NCBI RefSeq assembly: GCF_003347495.1
Contig: NZ_QCXY01000001.1
Coordinates: 1,116,001-1,180,000 of the forward strand
From: Pleomorphovibrio marinus
GTDB lineage: Bacteria > Bacteroidota > Bacteroidia > Cytophagales > Cyclobacteriaceae
Direction of reading: 5' to 3'
Length of the DNA stretch: 64,000 nt
In this document: positions 35,673-45,857 of the stretch, one piece after another
Layout of the letters: each line of letters starts with the position of its first letter
Numbering within the stretch: the stretch's first letter is position 1
Position numbers and translations under genes: made by a program
The notes under the pieces: model-generated
The model's input: only the letters and a program-made list of their open reading frames with translations
Told to the model about the DNA's origin: nothing
Database searches by the model: none

Positions 35673-38600
35673 ATGATAAAAAGGGTACAAGAAGGGCCGA
35701 GCGCCTTTTTCAGAAAAACGAGCGGATTGATCCTGCTGTTAGTCACCTGTAGTTTCCATTGGGCCCTGGCTCAAGAAGAAAGGACAGTTTCCGGTACTGT
35801 AACCTCAGGAAGTACTGGAGAAACATTGCCAGGTGCAAACATTTTAATAAAAGGAACCAACCAAGGTACAATAACTGACGTTGACGGTGAATTTTCCATT
35901 TCAATTCCGGCAGGAAATGATGTCTTGGTTTTTTCCTCCATTGGTCATGAAACTCAAGAAGTGACTGTTGGAAACAGAACCTCATTGGATATAATACTGG
36001 AGGAGGATCTTCAAGCCTTGGATGAGATAGTAGTAATTGGATATGGTGAGGTAAGAAGAAGGGACCTGACAGGATCTGTGTCCTCATTAAGCCAAAAAGA
36101 CGTAGTTGAAATGCCCACATTTAATGTGATGGAGGCGATTAAAGGTAGGGCAGCAGGGGTGGATGTTATTCAAACTTCTGGGGAAGCTGGATCCGGGGTG
36201 GACATTCGGATTCGTGGAAACAGGTCTATAGACGGAGGAAATTCACCACTGTATATTATTGATGGATTTCAGGGGGGTAGTTTCAGTGACCTAAACCCAC
36301 AAGATATCGAGTCAATAGAAATTTTGAAGGATGCTTCGGCCACTGCCATTTATGGAAGCCAGGGAGCCAATGGAGTTGTCATCATTACTACTAAGAGTGG
36401 ACAAGCTGGTCCTACTACTGTTTCCTATAATGCCTTTTATGGGGTAAATGGATTGACGGAATTTCCCCAAATGCGCCTGAGAGACGACTATGTTAATCTC
36501 AGAAGGGAAGCATTCAGGTCAGATGGGCTCTGGAGTTCACCCGAGGATGATTCCTTTATTTTTGCCAATGACGGAGAGTGGGGTTTGGTACAAAACGACC
36601 AATGGGTTGACTGGACCGACTTATTGATGAGAGATGGAGCGGAACAAAGCCATACCTTAAGCGTAAGAGGAGGAAATGAGAGGACAAAGACCTTTTTCTC
36701 TGGGGGTTATTATAATCAACAAGGGATGTTACGGGGAGATGAGTTTTCTCGGTACAATGGTCGCTACAATGTTAGCCACAAGCTCAATGACTGGGCAGAG
36801 GTTGGTATGTTGGGTCAATTGACCTTCAGCAATAGGGATAGAAGAAACTCCACCCTATCCAATGCGGTTACCATGTCTCCTTTGGGGATGCCTTATGATG
36901 ATGATGGCCTTCTCAATTACAATCCAAATCCAAATACCTCATTTGTATCCCCACTCGCAGATGAAAGGGATCCTTATGCCTATCAGCGCAATGAAACCAG
37001 GACCAATATCCTATTCAATGCATTTTTGGAATTGACTCCTATTGAAGGGTTGAAGTTTCGAAGTAATTTCAGTACGGAACACACCAATTTTCGACATGGA
37101 ATTTTCCAAGGTGCGGAATCCTATGCCAGCAGGGACAACGGGAACGTGATTTCTCAGGCAACCCAGAATTACAACCGATTCTACAACTTTGATAATATCC
37201 TTTCCTATACCAAAGAGTTTGAGGATCACCGATTCACCGTGACGGGTGTTAGTAACTATATCCGAACAGACGTGGATAATTTATTTGCGTATGGTATGAA
37301 TCAGGCCTTGCCTACGCAGCTATTCCATAACCTCGGAGCTACTGATACAGATGGGAGGATAATAGACTCCGAATTTACCAGGTCCAACATGATTTCCTTT
37401 GCAGGTAGGGTGGATTATGCCTTTAAAGACCGATACTTGCTTACTTTGACAAGCCGTTGGGATGGGGCTTCCCAGTTGGCTCCAGGGAACAAATGGGACT
37501 ATTTCCCTTCCATTGCTGCTGCATGGATAATCAGCGATGAGGAGTTTATGCAAGGTGTTGAGCCAATAAATTTTTTGAAGGTCAGGGGTAGTTATGGAGT
37601 TGCAGGTAATGCTGCCGTACAGCCATACGGCACTCAGTCTCTGATAGAGCCTAGGACAAACTTAAATTTTGGAGCAGGAAATCCGGCCACATTTTATACG
37701 TTAAGGACTTTGGCCGGAAACGAGAATCTGGGTTGGGAAAAGACAGGATCTTATAATTTTGCCGTTGACGCAGAGTTGTTTAATGGCCGTGTCAGTGTGA
37801 GTGCGGATATTTACCGCCAACATACCTGGGACCTCTTGTACCAAATTAGCCTTCCCAACTCTACGGGAGTACAAAATATGTATGCCAATGTGGGGGAAAC
37901 AGAAAATAGAGGGATAGAGGTACAGGTCAATACCCAAAACGTACAACGTTCGAATTTTACCTGGAATTCCACTTTGACATTTACCCGAAATAGGGAGCAA
38001 ATTTTGGATTTAATTGATGGAGAAGACATCATTATCGATGAGAATAACTCTTTGTTAATGGGTAGGCCCATAAACTCATTTTACTCTTATCGACAATTGG
38101 GAATCTGGCAGATTTCAGAAGCCGATGAGGCTGCACAGTTGACTTTTGATGGCCAGCCTTTTCAGCCTGGAGACATAAAAGTGGAGGATGTAAATGGAGA
38201 TGGGAGTATCACCCCAGAAAATGACCGTCAGTTTTTGGGTTCAGAGGTTCCTGATTTTATCCTGGGACTTCAAAACACTTTTGTACTTGGATCTTTTGAC
38301 CTAAGCGCATTCGTTTTTGCCCGCTGGGGTCAGATGATCAATGCAGATGTTCTCGGAAGATACAATCCCTCTGGAGAGGGAAACGGACCTGCCTTTATGG
38401 ATTACTGGACACCTGAAAACCCTAGCAATGATTACCCAAGACCAAGGAGAGGGGCAAGCATAACCAACTATGCCGGATACCAGTCCTTAACTTTTGTGGA
38501 TGGTTCTTTTATCAAATTGCAAACTGTTTCATTAGGCTATACCATGCCACAACATATTACTGAAAGGTTGAAGTTGCAAAACCTACGTTTATATGTGACT

Positions 38601-38723
38601 GGAAACAACCTTGGCGCTTGGTCAAAGGAAAGAAGGCTGGCAGAATACGATCCTGAATCTGCGGGTCAGGAAAATTTCCCAATGAACAGGCAGATTGTAG
38701 TGGGTATAAATGTTGATTTCTAA
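35673..38723 (+). CDS. SusC/RagA-family TonB-dependent outer-membrane transporter
   Basis: The 1,016-aa protein has a signal peptide (cleavage near ALAQ), a carboxypeptidase-regulatory-like N-terminal domain (SGTVTSGSTGETLPGANILI, residues about 36-115), then the plug domain with IRGNRSIDGGNSPLYIIDG and the SusC signature SIEILKDASATAIYGSQGANG, and a 22-strand barrel to the end. It imports oligosaccharides through the outer membrane together with the SusD lipoprotein encoded next. Position between PL10/GH28 genes and PL1 suggests pectin oligomers as cargo. Length is normal. Confidence 0.95.
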   Translation: MIKRVQEGPSAFFRKTSGLILLLVTCSFHWALAQEERTVSGTVTSGSTGETLPGANILIKGTNQGTITDVDGEFSISIPAGNDVLVFSSIGHETQEVTVGNRTSLDIILEEDLQALDEIVVIGYGEVRRRDLTGSVSSLSQKDVVEMPTFNVMEAIKGRAAGVDVIQTSGEAGSGVDIRIRGNRSIDGGNSPLYIIDGFQGGSFSDLNPQDIESIEILKDASATAIYGSQGANGVVIITTKSGQAGPTTVSYNAFYGVNGLTEFPQMRLRDDYVNLRREAFRSDGLWSSPEDDSFIFANDGEWGLVQNDQWVDWTDLLMRDGAEQSHTLSVRGGNERTKTFFSGGYYNQQGMLRGDEFSRYNGRYNVSHKLNDWAEVGMLGQLTFSNRDRRNSTLSNAVTMSPLGMPYDDDGLLNYNPNPNTSFVSPLADERDPYAYQRNETRTNILFNAFLELTPIEGLKFRSNFSTEHTNFRHGIFQGAESYASRDNGNVISQATQNYNRFYNFDNILSYTKEFEDHRFTVTGVSNYIRTDVDNLFAYGMNQALPTQLFHNLGATDTDGRIIDSEFTRSNMISFAGRVDYAFKDRYLLTLTSRWDGASQLAPGNKWDYFPSIAAAWIISDEEFMQGVEPINFLKVRGSYGVAGNAAVQPYGTQSLIEPRTNLNFGAGNPATFYTLRTLAGNENLGWEKTGSYNFAVDAELFNGRVSVSADIYRQHTWDLLYQISLPNSTGVQNMYANVGETENRGIEVQVNTQNVQRSNFTWNSTLTFTRNREQILDLIDGEDIIIDENNSLLMGRPINSFYSYRQLGIWQISEADEAAQLTFDGQPFQPGDIKVEDVNGDGSITPENDRQFLGSEVPDFILGLQNTFVLGSFDLSAFVFARWGQMINADVLGRYNPSGEGNGPAFMDYWTPENPSNDYPRPRRGASITNYAGYQSLTFVDGSFIKLQTVSLGYTMPQHITERLKLQNLRLYVTGNNLGAWSKERRLAEYDPESAGQENFPMNRQIVVGINVDF

Positions 38724-38742
38724 GGTCAAAATTCCAAAAGCT

Positions 38743-40473
38743 ATGAAAAAGATTAAAAATATAAATATCTCTCTGTCACTCTTGATTGCGATGGTGATAG
38801 GGCTAAGTGGTTGTGATTTAGATGAATTTAATCCCTCAGGGGCTACTGCGGAGGCAGTGTGGGAATCCACTCCCGAGAACTTTATGACTCTCGTAAATGC
38901 TGCTTACCATGATTACAGAGGGCCGTTTAACCGTATCGACGGTCTCTTTATGTTTGAGTCTGGGACAGACTTATGGTTCAACAGGGACAAGCGACTCTGG
39001 GCCGGTGAGTTCTCCCAATATGTGAACATGAACGCCACAACAGGAATGGTAAATAGCATGTGGAATCGATACTGGTCCGGTGTCAGACACTGCAATGAGG
39101 GGGTGAGCAGAATAGATAATGTAGATTGGCCGAATGAAGAAGTACGTAACCTTCGCCTAGCAGAAATTCGCTTCATGCGTGCCTTTTATTATTGGTTTCT
39201 TATAGAGACTTACGGAAATGTCATGCTAAGGGATGCCCCTGATGGTGCCTTAACTGCCCAAAGGAGTTCCATAGAGGAATTGTATAACTTGGTATTGGGA
39301 GATTTGCAATTCGCTGTTCAGCATTTACCCGCTCAATGGGATAATGCTAATAGAAAAAGAGCGGACCAAGCGGCTGCTTTGGGACTTCTGGGAAGGCTTG
39401 CCCTTACCCGCGCCTACTATGATATGAGCTCTGAGCATTTCACGATGGCTAGGGATGCCGCAATAGAGGTAATTGAAAGACAAGGTGAATTTGGCCTTGA
39501 GTTATGGGATAATTATTATGATTTGTTGGCGCCGGAGAACAGGAATGACAACAAGGAAGTCATGTGGGAAGAGAGTATCGTAGACGACGTGAATTTAAAC
39601 TATGATGCCAATTCCAATCGAATGCACCAGTTTTATTTGTCTCCTTATGCGGGCAGATTAGGATTGGTACAGAGCGTGGAGTATGGCCGGGACAACGGAA
39701 GGCAGCTAATGCCATCTTGGGGGTTACTCAATTTCTATGATGAGGATATCGATGCACGGTACGGAGCCTCCTTTCAGGAAGTGTGGATTTGTAATACAAG
39801 CGATGAGATTGTTTGGGATGAGGATTTGGTTCGACAATATTATAAGGACGAAAGCCTGATCGGAACGGTGATGCGGCCAGGAATTGATACGGCATTAATG
39901 GTTACCAAGAAAGCCATACCCCAAGAAGAGAAGAGACTAAAACCCTATATCATCGTAGACAGGGATAGTATTTATAATGTGCAAGGGGACGGAACCATCA
40001 ATACTGGTTTTGAATATCCAGCTCTGACCAAGTTTATGGATCCTATAACGCGTGAAAACCCCAACTCCCAACAGGGAAGGTTGAGTTCCTGGATCATGCG
40101 ACTTCCCGAGATGTACCTGATAGCCGCAGAGGCCGAACACCAACTGGGTAACGATGGTGCTGCAGCAGAATACATCAATGTAATTAGGGAAAGGGCAGCT
40201 ATTAAAGAACCTGTGGACCATACTGCAGACATGATGATCACTGCTGCGGATATTGACCTGGATTTTATCTTGGACGAAAGAGCAAGAGAACTATGTGGGG
40301 AATTTATCAGGTGGTTTGATTTGAAAAGAACCCGAAAACTAGACGAAAGAATATCCAGGTACAATCCAGACATTACCAATTTCCAAGAGCACCATTATTT
40401 GAGACCAATTCCTCAAGGAGAATTAGATGCGTTGGAGAACGGTGCAGAGTTTGGGCAAAATCCAGGTTACTAA
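38743..40473 (+). CDS. SusD/RagB-family nutrient-binding lipoprotein
   Basis: The ATG at 38743 gives a 576-aa lipoprotein (lipobox GLSGC). It has the SusD helical N-terminal part (MKKIKNINIS leader, then FMTLVNAAYHDYRG and EIRFMRAFYYWFLIETYGNV, a signature block), TPR-like repeats in the middle and the C-terminal blocks ELCGEFIRWFDLKRT and HYLRPIPQGELDALE. It covers the SusC barrel and binds substrate at the cell surface. It starts 19 bases after susC. An in-frame ATG at 38710 inside susC was rejected because it adds residues before the signal peptide. Confidence 0.95.
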   Translation: MKKIKNINISLSLLIAMVIGLSGCDLDEFNPSGATAEAVWESTPENFMTLVNAAYHDYRGPFNRIDGLFMFESGTDLWFNRDKRLWAGEFSQYVNMNATTGMVNSMWNRYWSGVRHCNEGVSRIDNVDWPNEEVRNLRLAEIRFMRAFYYWFLIETYGNVMLRDAPDGALTAQRSSIEELYNLVLGDLQFAVQHLPAQWDNANRKRADQAAALGLLGRLALTRAYYDMSSEHFTMARDAAIEVIERQGEFGLELWDNYYDLLAPENRNDNKEVMWEESIVDDVNLNYDANSNRMHQFYLSPYAGRLGLVQSVEYGRDNGRQLMPSWGLLNFYDEDIDARYGASFQEVWICNTSDEIVWDEDLVRQYYKDESLIGTVMRPGIDTALMVTKKAIPQEEKRLKPYIIVDRDSIYNVQGDGTINTGFEYPALTKFMDPITRENPNSQQGRLSSWIMRLPEMYLIAAEAEHQLGNDGAAAEYINVIRERAAIKEPVDHTADMMITAADIDLDFILDERARELCGEFIRWFDLKRTRKLDERISRYNPDITNFQEHHYLRPIPQGELDALENGAEFGQNPGY

Positions 40474-40697
40474 GGCATTTTGAATGAGGGGTTTATACCC
40501 CTCGTTCGTTTTATCCCCTCTTTAATCAGAATGGCATAATAGCCTAAGGTTGATGATAGGATTATAGAGTACCAAAATCAGCATGTTTACGGGTAAAATC
40601 CCTAATTTATAATAGATCCATGAACTCTCATGAGGGTATGATGGCGAATATGGGGAAGTGGCTAATTTTATCCTTTCCCATCAGAAAAAAAGCTATA

Positions 40698-40889
40698 AAA
40701 TCGAGCAAGGATGAGAACGTCAGTAGTAGGGATTCCCCCATAGCTATTGGGGCTAAAGGAGCAGTGTGCGACGAGTTACCCACGTAATCGAGTTCCCCAA
40801 ATCCTGATGATTATCGGGATCTTGGCAGCCATGGACAGGTTGTTATCGCCGTAAGAAAGTAGTTTTAGCATTAAATTAATTCACTAAAT
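40698..40889 (+). repeat. Diverged dispersed 5'-leader repeat, copy R5
   Basis: Shares with R1/R3 the ATCGAGC start, a GGATTCCCCC block, CGAGTTCCCC-AAAT, and GATGATTATCGGG, in the same order, but with substitutions and an insertion. Like the other copies it ends close to an ATG, here that of the PL1 gene at 40890. The rest of the 40474-40697 gap after SusD holds no gene. Confidence 0.5.
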
Positions 40890-42587
40890 ATGATTAAACC
40901 AACGTTTATCCTTTTTTGCTTCTTAAGACTCGTATTTTGCCAACAGGTTCAGGCGCAGTACCCTGATATTCCTGAAGATATGCAGGCGGAAACAGATTCC
41001 ATCATGGAGTTAGAGGAACAGAGGCTGCAAAAAGTATGGGAGCAATCCCTCAAAATTATCGATCAGGAGGCCAGGGAGGGCAAACCTTATATTCCCTGGG
41101 CTGCGTATCCTCTGGACCTGATACGAGCTGATATCCCTGCCTTCCCCGGTGCTGAAGGTGGAGGGAAATTCACCCCTGGAGGAAGAGGAGGAAAAATTTT
41201 CGTGGTGACCAGCTTGGAGGACTCCGGACCAGGTACCTTTAGGGAGGCCTGTGAGGCTGCTGGGGCAAGGACCATTGTCTTTAATGTGGCTGGAATTATC
41301 CATTTGGATATGCCCATTAGTATCAGGGCGCCTTATGTGACTATTGCCGGTCAGACTGCCCCTGGGGATGGTATTTGTATAGCAGGTGAATCGGTAAATA
41401 TTGATACACACGATGTCATCATCCGGCATATGCGTTTCAGACGAGGAGCAACGGATCCAACCAAAAGGGATGATGCCTTGGGGGGGGATGCCATGGGCAA
41501 CGTGATCATAGATCATTGTTCTGTAAGCTGGGGACTAGATGAAACCCTTTCCCTTTACAGAAATATGTATGAAGGTGATGAAGGAAAGGGTAGGCAAAAA
41601 CTCCCAACGTCCAATATTACCATTCAAAACACCATTATTTCGGAGGCACTGGATATTTATAACCATGGCTTTGGCAGTACCCTTGGAGGCTATAACAGTA
41701 CTTTCATGCGGAACCTTTGGGCCAATAATATAAGTAGAAACCCATCTGTAGGCATGTATGGGGATTTTACCTTTGTCAATAACGTCCTTTTTAATTACTG
41801 GAACAGAACCGTGGATGGCGGAGATCACCGATCGCTGTTTAACATTATCAATAATTACCTTAAGCCTGGACCCATCACCCCGGAGGACAAGCCTATCCGT
41901 TATCGATTCTTAAAACCGGAATCGGATAGATCCAAACAGGATACTTCCGTATATGGACGTGCCTATGTAGATGGAAATATTGCTGAAGGACATGAGGCGG
42001 TATCCAGAAACAATTGGGACGGCGGTGTGCAGATTAGTGGAGACATCAACCAGTATCAGGATTATATCCGTGTGGATAAACCTTTCCCCCATGCAGACCT
42101 GACCATCTTTCCAGCACAGGAGGCCTACGAGTTTGTCCTAGAAAATGCGGGAGCAACTATACCCAAAAGAGATCCTGTAGATGAGCGAGTTGTAAGGAAT
42201 GTGAGAACAGGAGAAATCGAATATGAAGAAGGCTTGGAAACTGATATGGGAACCGAGTTTGTGCAAAGGAGACTGCCTAAAGATTCCTATAAAAAAGGAA
42301 TAATTGTGGATATTTCCCAAGTGGGGGGGTACCCCACCTATTCCGGTGAGCCCTATCAGGATTCGGATGGTGACGGTATTCCGGATGTTTGGGAAGAAAA
42401 ATATGGGTTAGATCCCAACGACCCCTCCGATGCAGTAAAAGATAAAAATGGTGATGGGTACACCAATATTGAAGCTTATATTAACGGCATTGACCCCAAC
42501 CAAAAAGTGGATTGGAAGGATCCGGAAAAAAATAAGGATACCCTTGCGGAATGGGTGGAAAAGCACGGAAGCATGTTGCCTAAGTAA
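40890..42587 (+). CDS. Pectate lyase-like enzyme, PL1 family, with calcium-binding tail
   Basis: The 565-aa protein has a signal peptide (cleavage near VQAQ). The beta-helix begins FPGAEGGGKFTPGGRGGKIFVVTSLEDSGPGTFREA, a hallmark of PL1-type pectate lyases, with DVIIRHMRFRRGAT, IIDHCSVSWGLDE and later YWNRTVDGGDHRS. The tail at about 490-545 has thrombospondin type-3-like calcium motifs (DSDGDGIPDVWEEKYGLD, DKNGDGYTNIEAYINGID). It cleaves homogalacturonan or related backbone regions. It is the first gene of the long + strand array 40890-57709 and is followed by a strong hairpin. Confidence 0.85.
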   Translation: MIKPTFILFCFLRLVFCQQVQAQYPDIPEDMQAETDSIMELEEQRLQKVWEQSLKIIDQEAREGKPYIPWAAYPLDLIRADIPAFPGAEGGGKFTPGGRGGKIFVVTSLEDSGPGTFREACEAAGARTIVFNVAGIIHLDMPISIRAPYVTIAGQTAPGDGICIAGESVNIDTHDVIIRHMRFRRGATDPTKRDDALGGDAMGNVIIDHCSVSWGLDETLSLYRNMYEGDEGKGRQKLPTSNITIQNTIISEALDIYNHGFGSTLGGYNSTFMRNLWANNISRNPSVGMYGDFTFVNNVLFNYWNRTVDGGDHRSLFNIINNYLKPGPITPEDKPIRYRFLKPESDRSKQDTSVYGRAYVDGNIAEGHEAVSRNNWDGGVQISGDINQYQDYIRVDKPFPHADLTIFPAQEAYEFVLENAGATIPKRDPVDERVVRNVRTGEIEYEEGLETDMGTEFVQRRLPKDSYKKGIIVDISQVGGYPTYSGEPYQDSDGDGIPDVWEEKYGLDPNDPSDAVKDKNGDGYTNIEAYINGIDPNQKVDWKDPEKNKDTLAEWVEKHGSMLPK

Positions 42588-42612
42588 ACCAACTGCTGTT
42601 GATGGATAACTT

Positions 42613-42656
42613 AAAGAGAAAGGTAGGGTCAAAAAGTTTTCCTACCTTTTCTCTTT
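42613..42656 (+). terminator. Long hairpin after the PL1 gene
   Basis: AAAGAGAAAGGTAGG (42613-42627) pairs with CCTACCTTTTCTCTTT (42641-42656) with one extra T, loop 13 bases, T-rich right arm. It sits 26 bases after the PL1 stop and 41 bases before the next ATG, so it may attenuate rather than fully stop transcription of the array. Confidence 0.7.
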
Positions 42657-42696
42657 AGTGGCTATTTTAATAATCTGTAATAAAAAGCCTAAAAGT

Positions 42697-45600
42697 ATGT
42701 ACCAGAGAGTGTGGCTATTGGTGGTTTTTTTACTTTGGAAGAATGGAACATGGGCCATTTGCCAGCAGGTGGCAGAAATCCCTGGCATTCAATGGGAAAA
42801 CAATGATTTCACCTATCTGGAAACATCTGAAGGGGATAAACTCCCTGACTTCTCCCCTTCTGGATTTTTAGCGGGAAATGACATGATTTCAGAAGTTCCG
42901 GCAAAAATTTTTGTGCCCAAGATCAATGGCGATGCCACAGCTGTCATCCAAGCCGCCATTGATAGGTTAGCCAAAATGCCAACTGATCCTAGCGGATTCA
43001 AGGGGGCGGTCTTACTTGCCGAAGGAGAGTATGAGGTTGCTGGTTCACTTCGCATAGAAAGTAGTGGGGTGGTGATAAGGGGAAGTGGAATTGGAGAAAA
43101 TGGTACTACCTTGTTAGGTGGAGGAACCTCTAGGGAAACACTTATAAAAGTGGAAGGGGAGGGGGAGCCCCAGTATGGGGCTGAACTTTCATTGGCTGAA
43201 AAATACATACCCCTGGGTACTATAAAGATCACTCTTCCCGGTCACCAACTTTTGGCAGGGGATGAAATTTTGATTCACTGGCAAAGCAGAGAAGAGTGGA
43301 TCGATAAAATGGGCATGAAAGAGTTTGGAGGGGAAACAAGTTGGATAGGCTGGAAGCCCGGTGACCAGGATTTGGTTTGGGACAGGGAGATCACTTATAC
43401 CGATGGAGACACCGTCTATCTGGAAGCCCCCATTATGATGGGGATGGGAGAGGAGTTTGGTCTACCAAAGGTTTACCCATACCATTGGCCAGGAAAGATT
43501 AGTCACGTGGGTATAGAAAACCTTACGCTGGTCTCAAACTATGATGAAAGCAACCCTATGGATGAGGATCATCGCTGGATGGCTATTACCATTGACAATG
43601 CAACAGATGCTTGGGTTAGACAAGTTGATTTCAGGCATTTTGCGGGTTCTGCCGTAAGCGTATACTCTAGGGCCAAACGGGTTACCGTGGAAGATTGCAG
43701 ATCTTTTGCTCCTGTTTCTGAGATCGCTGCCCAGCGCAGAAGTACCTTTTATACACAGGGACAACAGGTCCTTTTTCAACGATGTTATGCTGAAGGGGGA
43801 TACCATGATTTTGGAGTTGGTTCCCAGGCTGCAGGACCAAATTCCTTTGTGAGCTGTGAAGCCCATCTTCCCCATCACCAGAGTGGAGGTATAGAAGGTT
43901 GGAGCACAGGTGCCCTATTTGACAATGTGCGTATTGATGGACAAGCCCTGAGTTTTGAGAACCGTTCTCAGGAGGGAAGGGGGGCTGGCTGGACGGTTGG
44001 CAATTCTGTTTTTTGGCAATGTGACGCTGCTAAGGTTGTCTGCTACCAACCACCCTTAACTTACAACTGGGCCTTTGGTACTTGGGGCCAATCCGAGGGC
44101 AATGGGCAATGGCAGCAAACCAACACGCATGTTTCACCCAAAAGCCTCTTTTTTGCCCAACTGGAACAGCGACTTGGAGAACTACCCATTGATCCTCAAT
44201 GGAAACCCATGGATAAAAATGCCTCCACCAGCCCAACCTATGAGGAGGCCTCCGAGTGGACTAGGAAAGCATTTAGCCCCGGTATATTACTGAAAGATTG
44301 GATTGGGGAGGCTGCAAAAAGAAACCCTATTAGCAGCAGCAGGGAGGGCTTGGAGATAATGAAAGAGGAACCTCCAAAAACCACAACCAACACTAAGAAG
44401 ATTAGGGTGAGTTTAAACCATGGAAGGCTTATAAAGGATGGGGTGTTGCTGACAGGCAAAAAACAGGAAGTCTCTTGGTGGAGGGGTAGTCTTAGAAAAA
44501 AGGATATTGAAAATGCCAAACCCCATATCACCCGTTTTGTTCCAGGTAGAGAAGGGCTTGGTTATACGGATATTTTAGAAGAGATGGTGCAGGAGCTTTC
44601 AGCTGCCAATTGGGTGGCAGTAGAACATAATTACGGGCTTTGGTATGACAGAAGAAGGGATGATCACCAGCGTACCAGAAGAATGGATGCGGATGTTTGG
44701 CCTCCCTTTTATGAGCAGCCATTTGCTAGATCAGGGAAAGGTAAAGCCTGGGATGGACTGAGCAAATATGACCTTTCCCACTATAACCCTTGGTACTGGA
44801 ATAGGCTAAAACTGTTTGCGGATCTTGGAGAGGAGAACGGTGTTTTGCTCATTCATCAACACTTCTTCCAGCATACTATCCTTGAGGCAGGAGCCCATTG
44901 GGTGGATTCTCCATGGAGGCCTGCAAACAATGTAAATGAGACCGGGTTCCCAGAACCTCCCAATTTTGCCGGGGAAAAGAGAATCTTTTTTTCCAAGCAT
45001 TTTTACGATGTTTCCCATCCTGAGCGCAGAAGGCATTATGAAAATTACATCCGGAAGGGACTGGACAATTTTAAGGAAAACACCAATGTACTGCATTCGC
45101 TAGGGTTGGAATTTACGGGACCTTTATCGTTTGTGGAATTTTGGCTTTCTACGGTTCGGGATTGGAAAGAGGATAACGAAAACGAATCCTTGGTGCTGCT
45201 GAGTGCCACCAAGGATGTACAGGATGGTATTCTTCGTAAGGCAGAGTGGAGAGAACTTGTGGATGTGATAGATATCAGGTACTGGTATTACCAAAAGGAA
45301 GGGGAGCTCTATGCCCCAGAGGGTGGAAAGCACCTAGCTCCAAGACAACATGCACGTGTATTGCGGCCTGGATCTGAAAGCATGGAAATGGCTTACAGAG
45401 CAGTGAAGGAAGTCAAGATCCAATATCCAGATAAAGCCGTCATCTACAATACGCCAAATGCAGGGGAGATGGGCTGGGCAGTTTTGTTTGCAGGAGGATC
45501 ACTTCCTGCCCTTCCCCACATTCCCATACAAGGCCTTAGGGAGGCCTTGGCAAACCTAATACCTTCCTTTGATACTCACGGGATTGATACTATCTGGACA

Positions 45601-45840
45601 ATGAAAGATGATGGGAAAAATTATCTTTTCTATTGCCGCAATGAAGATACCCTAAACCTTGACCTTAGTGATTATGCGGACACCTACAGGTTGAATTGGA
45701 TAGACCCTGCGAATGGGGCCTTGTTAGCTAGTAAGGACTTAAAAGGATCCCAAACCTATTCTTTGGAAAAACCCACCGAAGAAGATGCAATAGCTTGGGT
45801 AAGCAAGATAACGGAAACTAATGGGCCGGTAGGTCCATAA
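42697..45840 (+). CDS. Two-domain secreted protein: pectate-lyase-like beta-helix plus DUF6298-like C-terminal domain
   Basis: From the ATG at 42697 the product has 1,047 residues and a signal peptide (cleavage near TWAICQ); a start at 42658 adds 13 residues before it and was rejected. Residues about 60-470 form a right-handed beta-helix (AVIQAAIDRLAKMP, VVIRGSGIGENGTTLLGG, RHFAGSAVSVYSRAKRVTVEDC). After a threonine/proline linker near 565-580, residues about 585-1030 look like a TIM-barrel-type domain (ITRFVPGREGLGYTDILEEMV, VEHNYGLWYD, LGLEFTGPLSFVEF). I associate that part with DUF6298, with moderate confidence. Catalytic roles are unknown; the context is RG-II-type pectin. Confidence 0.6.
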   Translation: MYQRVWLLVVFLLWKNGTWAICQQVAEIPGIQWENNDFTYLETSEGDKLPDFSPSGFLAGNDMISEVPAKIFVPKINGDATAVIQAAIDRLAKMPTDPSGFKGAVLLAEGEYEVAGSLRIESSGVVIRGSGIGENGTTLLGGGTSRETLIKVEGEGEPQYGAELSLAEKYIPLGTIKITLPGHQLLAGDEILIHWQSREEWIDKMGMKEFGGETSWIGWKPGDQDLVWDREITYTDGDTVYLEAPIMMGMGEEFGLPKVYPYHWPGKISHVGIENLTLVSNYDESNPMDEDHRWMAITIDNATDAWVRQVDFRHFAGSAVSVYSRAKRVTVEDCRSFAPVSEIAAQRRSTFYTQGQQVLFQRCYAEGGYHDFGVGSQAAGPNSFVSCEAHLPHHQSGGIEGWSTGALFDNVRIDGQALSFENRSQEGRGAGWTVGNSVFWQCDAAKVVCYQPPLTYNWAFGTWGQSEGNGQWQQTNTHVSPKSLFFAQLEQRLGELPIDPQWKPMDKNASTSPTYEEASEWTRKAFSPGILLKDWIGEAAKRNPISSSREGLEIMKEEPPKTTTNTKKIRVSLNHGRLIKDGVLLTGKKQEVSWWRGSLRKKDIENAKPHITRFVPGREGLGYTDILEEMVQELSAANWVAVEHNYGLWYDRRRDDHQRTRRMDADVWPPFYEQPFARSGKGKAWDGLSKYDLSHYNPWYWNRLKLFADLGEENGVLLIHQHFFQHTILEAGAHWVDSPWRPANNVNETGFPEPPNFAGEKRIFFSKHFYDVSHPERRRHYENYIRKGLDNFKENTNVLHSLGLEFTGPLSFVEFWLSTVRDWKEDNENESLVLLSATKDVQDGILRKAEWRELVDVIDIRYWYYQKEGELYAPEGGKHLAPRQHARVLRPGSESMEMAYRAVKEVKIQYPDKAVIYNTPNAGEMGWAVLFAGGSLPALPHIPIQGLREALANLIPSFDTHGIDTIWTMKDDGKNYLFYCRNEDTLNLDLSDYADTYRLNWIDPANGALLASKDLKGSQTYSLEKPTEEDAIAWVSKITETNGPVGP

Positions 45841-45857
45841 AATTAACGATAAGAACT

